The translations under genes were made by a program, and so were the position numbers. Positions 1 to 6,487 of a stretch of DNA of 7,294 bases are shown piece after piece (within the stretch, counting starts at the first letter, position 1; the number at the start of each line of letters is the position of its first letter). The notes below the pieces were generated by a model. That model was not told where the DNA came from, made no database searches, and was given only the letters and a program-made list of their open reading frames with translations. Location of the stretch: positions 1 through 7,294 of the forward strand of contig JAFGOU010000567.1 of the NCBI GenBank assembly GCA_016926315.1. Reading direction: 5' to 3'. Source of the DNA: Chitinispirillaceae bacterium (GTDB taxonomy: Bacteria > Fibrobacterota > Chitinivibrionia > Chitinivibrionales > Chitinispirillaceae).

Positions 1-735
1 CGGTTCGTCAAACCCGGCGCCCGGGTCCTGCTCAAGCCCAATATGAGTTTCGCAAACCCGCCTGAATGGGCCACCAATACCTCGCCCGAGGCGGTCTATA
101 TCGTTGCCAAACTCTGTCTCGATGCCGGCGCGAAACGGGTGATTATCTGTGACAACTGCCTGCATGATCCGGAGCTCTGCAAGCAGAAATCGGGAATACC
201 CGCAGCAGTTAAAGACCTTAAAGGGACCGTCATTTACATCCCGAAACAGGCCGCCTCGTTCATTGAAAAAACCGACAAACAGGCAAAAGAGCTTACCAGG
301 GTCAATGTAGTAAAAGAGGTGTATCAGTCGGACTGTTTCATATCGCTCTGCGGCGCCAAATCGCATGCCGCCGGCGGCGTTTCATTCAATCTCAAAGGCC
401 TCATGGGACTGGTGAAGGACCGCGACGTGTATCACCGCGATATGGACCTTCATACCGCCATTGCCGAACAGCTCTATTACATGAAACCGCATCTGAGTAT
501 CGTTGACGGCTCGCGCGCGCTGCTCGACAACGGCCCTGCCGGACCGGGAAAAGTGGTGGAACTGAAAACGTTTGCGGCAGGGACCGACATCCTGGCAGTC
601 GACAGCTTCGGCGTTTCGCTGGCTTCGTGGTATGGAAGGAAATTCGAGGGGAAACAGGTGCAGCACCTCAAACTGGCGGCCAAGCTTGGATTCGGTTCCA
701 TTGAGTCTTCCGGCATAAAAGAGATCCCTGTCTGA
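1..735 (+). CDS. DUF362 domain-containing protein, 5' truncated
   Basis: The frame is open from base 1, giving 244 visible residues. The first ATG, at 43, lies inside the conserved KPN segment (residues 12-14), so the true start is upstream of the window and the usual N-terminal few dozen residues are missing. Landmarks typical of DUF362 appear in order: LKPN (11-14), AGAKRVIICDN (42-52), a lysine/histidine segment CGAKSH (117-122) where the family often has PKLKTH, NLKGLMG (130-136), SIVDG (166-170), GPAGPG (178-183) and AVDSFG (199-204). The family is poorly characterised; many members carry a 4Fe-4S ferredoxin domain or sit beside redox enzymes. No ferredoxin cysteine motif is present here, and the protein ends soon after the conserved C-terminal helix region, so this is a stand-alone DUF362 domain as far as can be seen. 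Biochemical role unknown. A hairpin 24 bases after the stop suggests the transcript ends there. Confidence 0.85.
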   Translation, partial: RFVKPGARVLLKPNMSFANPPEWATNTSPEAVYIVAKLCLDAGAKRVIICDNCLHDPELCKQKSGIPAAVKDLKGTVIYIPKQAASFIEKTDKQAKELTRVNVVKEVYQSDCFISLCGAKSHAAGGVSFNLKGLMGLVKDRDVYHRDMDLHTAIAEQLYYMKPHLSIVDGSRALLDNGPAGPGKVVELKTFAAGTDILAVDSFGVSLASWYGRKFEGKQVQHLKLAAKLGFGSIESSGIKEIPV

Positions 736-982
736 TTCCTACGGAGATAGGCAGTCATCACCGGCGGCCGTTTTCTGTCGGTAACGGTACTGGTGTTTTA
801 TCCCTGGAGGGACGACCGTTGCGGACCAGCGGGATGCGAATGCGCGGAAGTGGAGCCGTTTTTTTCTATCACCCTTTCTGTTTTATTCGCATCGCATAGT
901 ATTATCCGATAAAATCAACCGGTTTTTCGAACAATACCGTTGGGAAAATGAATTCCGACAACGTATTTTATTCATCAAAGCG
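736..982. other. Intergenic region between the DUF362 and glycosyltransferase genes
   Basis: The 247-base gap contains the hairpin at 759-799, a GGAGG at 806-810 that precedes only a tiny frame, and an AT-richer stretch from about 857 to 980. TATTAT at 900-905 could be a -10 element, but no convincing -35 box stands 16-18 bases upstream, so no promoter is called. The change to AT-rich sequence and the hairpin behind it suggest that the next gene is transcribed separately from here. Confidence 0.4.
759..799 (+). terminator. Possible intrinsic terminator after the DUF362 gene
   Basis: A two-part hairpin can be drawn. The outer stem is CACCGG (759-764) against CTGGTG (790-795), with one G-U pair. 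After a small internal loop, the inner stem is CCGTT (768-772) against AACGG (783-787), around a 10-base loop. TTTT follows at 796-799. The U-run is short and the stem is interrupted, so termination is plausible but not strong. The position, 24 bases after the stop at 735, fits. Confidence 0.35.
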
Positions 983-2596
983 ATGCCGACCGTAACGATT
1001 CAATCCCATTCCCGGTTGTATGCCGGCATTCTCCAGGCAGCCCTGTTTTCGTTTCTGCTGTTTGTCATCCTGAGCGTGGCAGCCTCCAAAAACCAGCATC
1101 TGCTGCCCGACGGCCTCTACACCTATGACGAAGCCGATTACCGCCATGCGGTAAATCAGGGATTTCTCGCCAACTACCTTGACCGCGGCGCGCTTTCCCT
1201 GCGCGTTTTTATCGCCAAAGGATTCAAGGCCGGTTTTAACAAGGAGGAATGGGGACGGTTATCGCAATTCGTCCGTTCCAGCAGCGAAATCGCCTTCTAT
1301 CGCCATTATCACGGCCCGCTTTACTTCTACTGGCTGATAGCCATGAAACACCTCGGCGCGACGACGGAAAAGCAGATGCGCTACGCCACCCTGCTGCTGC
1401 TGTTTTTCTGTACGCTGGTCCTGTGCGCTCTGCTGGTCGCCTTTTTCCCGGGACAACCCCGTACCATGCCGTTCTCGCTGGCCGCGCTGTTCATGTTTGG
1501 CCCGTCAATCATTTTAACCTTCAACCACCTCACGCCCCACGGCCTCTACCTGCTCTTTTCCTGCACCAGCCTGGGGTCTGCGGCGTTGTACGGGAAAACC
1601 TCGGACCGGCGATACTGGTACGGTTCGCTCGCGGCCGCGTCGTTTTCCTTTCTGACCCTTGAATACACCGCGTTCCTTATCCTGACCCTTGCGGCAACAC
1701 TCTGGTATTTCAGGAAAACCCACCTCACACCGCTTAACAGAAAAGAAAAGCGCCGCTTCCTGGTTTTTTCCCTCCTCTGTTTCGTCCTTCCCGTCATCAT
1801 TCTCTGGCCGGGCGGCATCCTCAAACTTACCATTGTCAAGAACTACCTGTATTACGCCTATTTCATGCTGATCCGTGGTGAATATTACGGGCATTTTTCG
1901 GTCTTTGAAATCTGGGCCATCAGGCTCGCGGAATCCCCGCTTGAATATGCCGCCCTGCTGTCGGGCATTGCGGCGACGGTCATCATGATCAAAAAAAACC
2001 GGTGGCTGATCCCCCTTGCGCTGTATGGCGCCTGCGTTCTTTTTACCGGCATCAGAAATACCTCTCCCCTTCCTCAATATCTGGCATCGGTTTTTCCGGC
2101 TTTTTACCTGATTGCAGCGGTCGGGCTTTTCGCCCTGCTCGATAGAAAAACAGCAATCGTAAAAACCGCGTTTTCCCTTGCTATCGCTGCCGCAGTCGCG
2201 GTGAACTGCTGCTCCTTTTTTACCTTCTTTGCCCCCCGATCATGGCAGCGCATGCCGCATCAGATTACCACGCTCGACCTCCTGAATGACCTTGTTCCAG
2301 AAAACCGGATACCGGTTTTTATCGGCCGTGATTATATCCCCACCTTTCATTATTATTTCCCGGGCGGCCGGTTCCACCCCTTCAACCCCGTATTTGAAAA
2401 TGACACCGCAGTCGTCGAACGGATCGCCGGCTTCATGAGGGAAAACAATACGGCAGTGCTCCTGTTCCTGGACCGGGAGCTACCGGCGACTCGCGAATTG
2501 ATCAGCGCCATGACGACGATGGTACAACGATGGGAGCTGTTTTTATCGGACCGGGCACCGAACGCCGTCTGTTACCGCCTCTCCCCGAAACAATAG
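983..2596 (+). CDS. Multi-spanning GT-C glycosyltransferase (GT39/PMT/ArnT-like)
   Basis: This 537-residue integral membrane protein has a first membrane segment at about 13-34, then a long extracytoplasmic loop carrying YDEADY (48-53) and HGPLYFYWL (110-118). Roughly ten more hydrophobic segments follow between 133 and 417, and a soluble C-terminal domain of about 120 residues ends it. An acidic Asp-Glu pair just after the first membrane helix and a His-x-Pro-Leu-Tyr motif before the second are the signature layout of GT-C enzymes of the PMT/ArnT type. These take a sugar from a polyprenyl-phosphate donor and transfer it to protein, lipid A or glycan on the periplasmic side. Donor and acceptor cannot be read from the sequence. 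ATG 983 is the only usual start codon in frame after the stop at 782-784. It has no good Shine-Dalgarno sequence, and the bases before it are AT-rich. It is followed 129 bases later by the propeller-barrel gene, perhaps cotranscribed. Membrane protein call is secure; subfamily is less so. Confidence 0.8.
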   Translation: MPTVTIQSHSRLYAGILQAALFSFLLFVILSVAASKNQHLLPDGLYTYDEADYRHAVNQGFLANYLDRGALSLRVFIAKGFKAGFNKEEWGRLSQFVRSSSEIAFYRHYHGPLYFYWLIAMKHLGATTEKQMRYATLLLLFFCTLVLCALLVAFFPGQPRTMPFSLAALFMFGPSIILTFNHLTPHGLYLLFSCTSLGSAALYGKTSDRRYWYGSLAAASFSFLTLEYTAFLILTLAATLWYFRKTHLTPLNRKEKRRFLVFSLLCFVLPVIILWPGGILKLTIVKNYLYYAYFMLIRGEYYGHFSVFEIWAIRLAESPLEYAALLSGIAATVIMIKKNRWLIPLALYGACVLFTGIRNTSPLPQYLASVFPAFYLIAAVGLFALLDRKTAIVKTAFSLAIAAAVAVNCCSFFTFFAPRSWQRMPHQITTLDLLNDLVPENRIPVFIGRDYIPTFHYYFPGGRFHPFNPVFENDTAVVERIAGFMRENNTAVLLFLDRELPATRELISAMTTMVQRWELFLSDRAPNAVCYRLSPKQ

Positions 2597-2725
2597 CCTG
2601 ATCGGCATCAAACGGCGCTCTTGCGAAGCGGATAGAATAATAACGATTTTATACCGGTCATGACCTGGGGAGTTACAGCATCATTTGCATCCCGGTTAAA
2701 CCGCTTTAATAGAAACCGTCATCGT

Positions 2726-5700
2726 ATGCACAAACGACCCGCGTCCCTTGCGCTTTTTCTGTTCCTGCTGGTTTCAGCCGCATCCCCTGCAGCGGCGGCG
2801 CCGGGCAACGGCGATCCTCTTGATCACCGGTATTACCCGTCCGGCAAGCTCCTCTGGATCTGGTCGCCGCACAACATCATGCTCTACCGCGATGACACCA
2901 AATCGCTTAAAACCATGACGCTCAGCAGGTCTGCGGAAAACGATTCCGTGCTCGATATCGCCGAAAACAGCGATGTGCTATGGGTCCTGGCGCGAAGCGG
3001 CCTGTACCAGATTGACATGAACACGTCAACGATCGAGCCCATTCCCGGGGGGCCGTCCGGTGGTGCGGGCGGCAAAGTCGCGGCCGACATCGATTATGCA
3101 TGGGTGGCGAAAAACGATACCTTGTGGAAATTCGACAAGCTGGGCCGCGAATGGTTCGGATACGGACTTGGCCCGAACGCGTCGAAAGACGGCGCGATCA
3201 TCGGCGCTTACAGCAGCGGTGAAAAAGTGTACTGTATCACCGGGTCGAACGTGCTGCTTTTCTCCATAGCCGATGAAAAATGGTCTGCATACCCCCTGAA
3301 TGCCGTGTCGCTTTCACCCGCGGCGCGGTTGTATCCCGGTGCACAAACCCTGCTTCTTGTCGATCAGGACAAGATCTACCGGTATATCATGTCCAAACTT
3401 TCATGGGACGTGGTCACCGCGCCGTCGGCCGTCATCGACCTGCAGTATAGCGACGAACTAATCCATTTCCTGACCCGGAACGGCGCGTTCGAGTATACTG
3501 CCTCGACGGCGGCGCTTCGAAAATTCGATATCGCCGATACCCGCTCCTTCCGCTGCCTGTCACTGCTCAACGATACGACCGTCGTCCTGGCGGGTGAGAA
3601 ATCGATCGCCCAGTATATCACCACCAGCCGGTCTTTTGAGTATATCCCCTACCCGCCCCGGCTCGCCGGAAGCTATCCTGAAAAAATAATCAAAGGGGAT
3701 ATTCTTCTCTATCAGGACAAATTGACCGTTTATAACAGATCGACGAAAACCTGGGAGCTGTTCGAAGTGCCCCGCGCCCTTGCGCATGCCGGCGCACTGA
3801 CCTGGGACGACCGCTCGCTGCGCCTTCGGTACGGTCAGCATGTTGAGGAGCAGTTGCACGGCCATATCACCCAGCGGCTGAAACTGATCGACGGCGGCAA
3901 ATTGCTGGACTCAAACGGCATACTCGACCGGGTCTTTTTTTACTCTCCCGCCAAATTGGGTGACGATCTGTACGCGAACCTTAACAGCCACACCGCGCTT
4001 GCCGGTGACCGGTACATCGATGGGGTTTTTAAAAAAGAGACCGGCAGGCTGCCGGAAAAAAGCCTTTTCTACCGCGGTGAAAGGGACGACTATCTTGAAT
4101 CGGCCCGTCTGGGCGCATCAACCCTCACCCTTCCGCAGTCGCAGACCCTGCCGTCAGTGCAGTATGAAGGCGCGAACGCAATCGTGCACTCAAAAAACGA
4201 GCTGGCGACGCGCGATCGAAAAATCGTTCGCGCTCAGGCCGGGACAGGTCTGCGCACCTCCAGAACCGTACATTCGGTCCTGATCTACAACAAAGAGGGA
4301 CGCTATTCGATTGCCGGAATCGATTCCACGAAACCGCTGATGATCCTGCCCGGTTCGCTGCGGATCAATGTCGACGGCGAGGAGATCGATACCATGCAGT
4401 ATTCAATCGTGCCTTCCACCGGCGAACTTATCTTCAACCGCAGGGACCTTCTCGATCCCTCCTCGGTGATCCTTGCGACCTATAAAGTCCAGACCACTCC
4501 CGACAGCGGACTGGGCGTGGTGGAGCTCATTCCCAAAAACCATTTCGGTCAGATGCAGCATGCTTCGGCAACGCTTTCGCCCACGGAATGGCTCTCGGTC
4601 CAGACGAACTATGCCAGCGTGCGGCCCATGGTCGACACCCTGGATTCGGCCATGGAGGAAAGCTCCCATGAAGGGCCACGGCGCCATATTGCCAATGTCC
4701 TGGTCCCCATGGAGTTCCGGCGAGACCGACAGCGCCTGCTCCTGAAGATGACCCCGGAACTTTCCTACGAGACCGCCGCCGGGGCGGCCGCCGGGGCGTT
4801 CGCGCTCCAGTCGCGGCTCGGCGACTGGCTTCTCGGCAAGTCAACCAGCCTCTTTTTCGACGCGAATTTCATCGATACCGCGTTCACCAGCACCGACGTT
4901 CTTTCGCGCGGCTACGGTAAAACAAAAGGCGGGACCAGCCTGAAGGTCACTCACGATATTCTCACCGAACTGCCGCTTTCCTTTACACGATCCGACCGGG
5001 TCTCGGAGTACGGGACCGAAAACTACACCGAGGCCGCAGCCGGCATGCATTTCCAGGGTCTGCCGAAAATCGACCTGGTCGTATCGAACAACACGATAGA
5101 CGCGGATAACACCCCTGCGTTCCGGAGCGATTCGACGGCGGATACCCTGGTGATGGAACGCAACAAATCAAAAATAAAACTTCGATTGTACGAACCGTCA
5201 TCGCCGGCCGTTCAGTCGTTCCTTCATTTCAACAAGGTGAGCTACGACCTCTCCTACTCCCGGTTCTCGTCGAGGAAGGAATCGGACCTCGAACCCTGGG
5301 ACACTCTTGTCAACAAGGATCCTCCGCAGCCGGGAGGCGGCGCCATCACCTATGCCAGCGTTTCCCTGAGCCCGATCGCATCGCTGACGCTTTCGGGACT
5401 CCTGACGGCGAAAACCAACGTGCAGGACAGTCTTATCGATTCCACGAACACCCTACAGCTTCAGCGCGTGGAAAATATCCCGTATCTGATGCTGCAGGCG
5501 ATCGACGCGATCCCGGGTTTCGACATCAACGGCATCTACTCCGCCGACTATGCCTCCCAGGCATATATCGATACCGTCCACCATTACGACAGCGGCCGCG
5601 TCAAGATCCAGCGGCAGTTCCTGGTCATTGTCAAACCAAGCACCTGGACAAAGTATCTGTACTGGATCTCCCCCCGGTTCGGCCTGTCGGCCGACCTTGC

Positions 5701-6469
5701 GTGCCGGTTTGACACCCTTGCGCGCGCCACTGCCGCAAGCGTCTTTTTCGGCACCCGGGGCAGGCAGGAGTTCAACCTGACAAAACGTTTCGGCGCCCAC
5801 TTCCACCCGACGAACGACATTCTTTTCAGGCAGGAAAACGCGTACAGCACGAGCGCGTCGCGCATCGGCAACCCGGTCAGCAATTTCTACTCGTTTAACG
5901 ATCTCAAATGGTGGTTCGGCGCCAACCGGCTCTGGCAGACGCGGCTCGAATATAACGATATCACCACCGACACCCTTTTTACCGACTCCCTGATCGTGCC
6001 GGTGACCGTCACGCCGGGGGATACCCTGGCGCTCAACAGAAAAAACGTCTATAAAATGTTCACCTTTTTCGACGCCAACTGGTCCTCATGGCTGCACACG
6101 AATGAAAAGCTCGCCGCGGACTTCACCCGGTTCGATTCCTCGTTCGTCGTCCTTGATTCAAGCGGGGGGGCAAATGTTTACCGGTGGCAGACAACGCGCA
6201 TGGAGCGGTTCACCTTCGGCCCTGAACTCATGGTTTCCTTCAACGTCCAGCAGGCCGGTCCGATAAAACTGCTTGTCAACGGGCACTCGGGCAAGGTCAC
6301 CTGGACGCAGGAAAACGGGAGGATGAAAAAGGGGTCGTCGTTTTCCTACAGCACCTTTACCGAGCTTATCGTCAAACCCAACGTCTCGTTTGAGACCAAT
6401 CATGCCCTGACCTGGGCGCCGGGTATTTTAACCTATAACGGCGACCTGTCGGTCAGCCTGCTTTTTTAG
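2726..6469 (+). CDS. Large exported protein: N-terminal beta-propeller, C-terminal outer-membrane beta-barrel
   Basis: From ATG 2726 the protein has 1247 residues. It starts with a classical signal peptide: basic MHKRP, a hydrophobic core (LALFLFLLV), then an Ala-rich cleavage site near residue 25. Residues about 40-350 hold eight repeats of about 41 residues that look like propeller blades. Residues 538-588 resemble the PGS-x-V-x-V-x-G...Y-x-I...TGE segment of Bacteroidota SprA. From about 598 to the end, amphipathic strands alternate with Asp/Ser/Thr-rich loops, and the chain ends LSVSLLF, a terminal Phe as expected for BAM-assembled outer-membrane barrels. The in-frame ATG at 2660 would add 22 residues, but those codons are AT-rich at the third position (7 of 21 end in G/C) and push the hydrophobic core away from the N-terminus, so 2726 is preferred. 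Neither start has a clear Shine-Dalgarno sequence. Function is unknown; a surface-sensing, adhesion or export role is only a guess. The neighbouring glycosyltransferase gene hints at envelope work. Confidence 0.72.
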   Translation: MHKRPASLALFLFLLVSAASPAAAAPGNGDPLDHRYYPSGKLLWIWSPHNIMLYRDDTKSLKTMTLSRSAENDSVLDIAENSDVLWVLARSGLYQIDMNTSTIEPIPGGPSGGAGGKVAADIDYAWVAKNDTLWKFDKLGREWFGYGLGPNASKDGAIIGAYSSGEKVYCITGSNVLLFSIADEKWSAYPLNAVSLSPAARLYPGAQTLLLVDQDKIYRYIMSKLSWDVVTAPSAVIDLQYSDELIHFLTRNGAFEYTASTAALRKFDIADTRSFRCLSLLNDTTVVLAGEKSIAQYITTSRSFEYIPYPPRLAGSYPEKIIKGDILLYQDKLTVYNRSTKTWELFEVPRALAHAGALTWDDRSLRLRYGQHVEEQLHGHITQRLKLIDGGKLLDSNGILDRVFFYSPAKLGDDLYANLNSHTALAGDRYIDGVFKKETGRLPEKSLFYRGERDDYLESARLGASTLTLPQSQTLPSVQYEGANAIVHSKNELATRDRKIVRAQAGTGLRTSRTVHSVLIYNKEGRYSIAGIDSTKPLMILPGSLRINVDGEEIDTMQYSIVPSTGELIFNRRDLLDPSSVILATYKVQTTPDSGLGVVELIPKNHFGQMQHASATLSPTEWLSVQTNYASVRPMVDTLDSAMEESSHEGPRRHIANVLVPMEFRRDRQRLLLKMTPELSYETAAGAAAGAFALQSRLGDWLLGKSTSLFFDANFIDTAFTSTDVLSRGYGKTKGGTSLKVTHDILTELPLSFTRSDRVSEYGTENYTEAAAGMHFQGLPKIDLVVSNNTIDADNTPAFRSDSTADTLVMERNKSKIKLRLYEPSSPAVQSFLHFNKVSYDLSYSRFSSRKESDLEPWDTLVNKDPPQPGGGAITYASVSLSPIASLTLSGLLTAKTNVQDSLIDSTNTLQLQRVENIPYLMLQAIDAIPGFDINGIYSADYASQAYIDTVHHYDSGRVKIQRQFLVIVKPSTWTKYLYWISPRFGLSADLACRFDTLARATAASVFFGTRGRQEFNLTKRFGAHFHPTNDILFRQENAYSTSASRIGNPVSNFYSFNDLKWWFGANRLWQTRLEYNDITTDTLFTDSLIVPVTVTPGDTLALNRKNVYKMFTFFDANWSSWLHTNEKLAADFTRFDSSFVVLDSSGGANVYRWQTTRMERFTFGPELMVSFNVQQAGPIKLLVNGHSGKVTWTQENGRMKKGSSFSYSTFTELIVKPNVSFETNHALTWAPGILTYNGDLSVSLLF
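2843..3775 (+). repeat. Eight degenerate ~41-residue blade repeats (propeller domain)
   Basis: Repeat units begin near residues 40, 83, 123, 166, 207, 244, 284 and 325 (numbering from ATG 2726), spaced 37 to 43 residues. Each has a hydrophobic strand, a short polar turn, a second strand with an aromatic or Leu-Tyr pair, and often a final Trp/Phe strand. Examples are DVLWVLARSGLYQID, DYAWVAKNDTLWKFD, EKVYCITGSNVLLFS, QTLLLVDQDKIYRYI and DILLYQDKLTVYN. The pattern is what beta-propeller blades look like. DNA-level identity between units is low, so this is an old repeat, not a recent tandem duplication. Blade number (seven or eight) is uncertain because the ends are poorly defined. Confidence 0.6.
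6440..6467 (+). terminator. Possible intrinsic terminator inside the 3' end of the barrel gene
   Basis: GGCGACC (6440-6446) pairs with GGTC-A-GCC (6451-6458) with one bulged A and a four-base loop. Three bases later there is a run of six T (6462-6467) that overlaps the TAG stop. The GC-rich stem followed by a T run is the usual intrinsic-terminator form. It may be a chance product of codons for the last barrel strand, and the next gene starts only 18 bases after the stop, so it could act as a partial terminator or not at all. Confidence 0.35.
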
Positions 6470-6487
6470 CAAGAATCGTCAGGAACC

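Noticed and set aside
948..995. A 15-codon frame starting at ATG 948 that overlaps the start of the glycosyltransferase gene, as if for translational coupling
   Set aside because: It has no ribosome-binding motif, is very short and has no recognisable content; chance is the simpler explanation.
1991..1999. A8 run followed by C in the glycosyltransferase gene, forming an A-AAA-AAC slippery heptamer in the right phase for -1 frameshifting
   Set aside because: The -1 frame soon reaches a stop and encodes nothing recognisable, no clear downstream stimulatory structure was seen, and the 0 frame continues through well-formed membrane segments. Lys-Lys-Asn codons explain it.
1514..2077. Long minus-strand open frame of 187 codons opposite the glycosyltransferase gene
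   Set aside because: It is rich in Arg, Gly, Glu and Lys in the way expected from the antisense of a membrane-protein gene, has no recognisable domain, and lies wholly within a convincing plus-strand gene.
2621..2655. TTGCGA (2621-2626) with TATACC (2650-2655) as a promoter for the barrel gene
   Set aside because: The 23-base spacer is far too long for a sigma-70-type promoter, and no better-spaced pair was found in 2597-2725.
4527..4844. Minus-strand open frame within the barrel gene
   Set aside because: Arg/Pro/Gly-rich composition typical of antisense reading in GC-rich coding DNA, with no domain or start signal.
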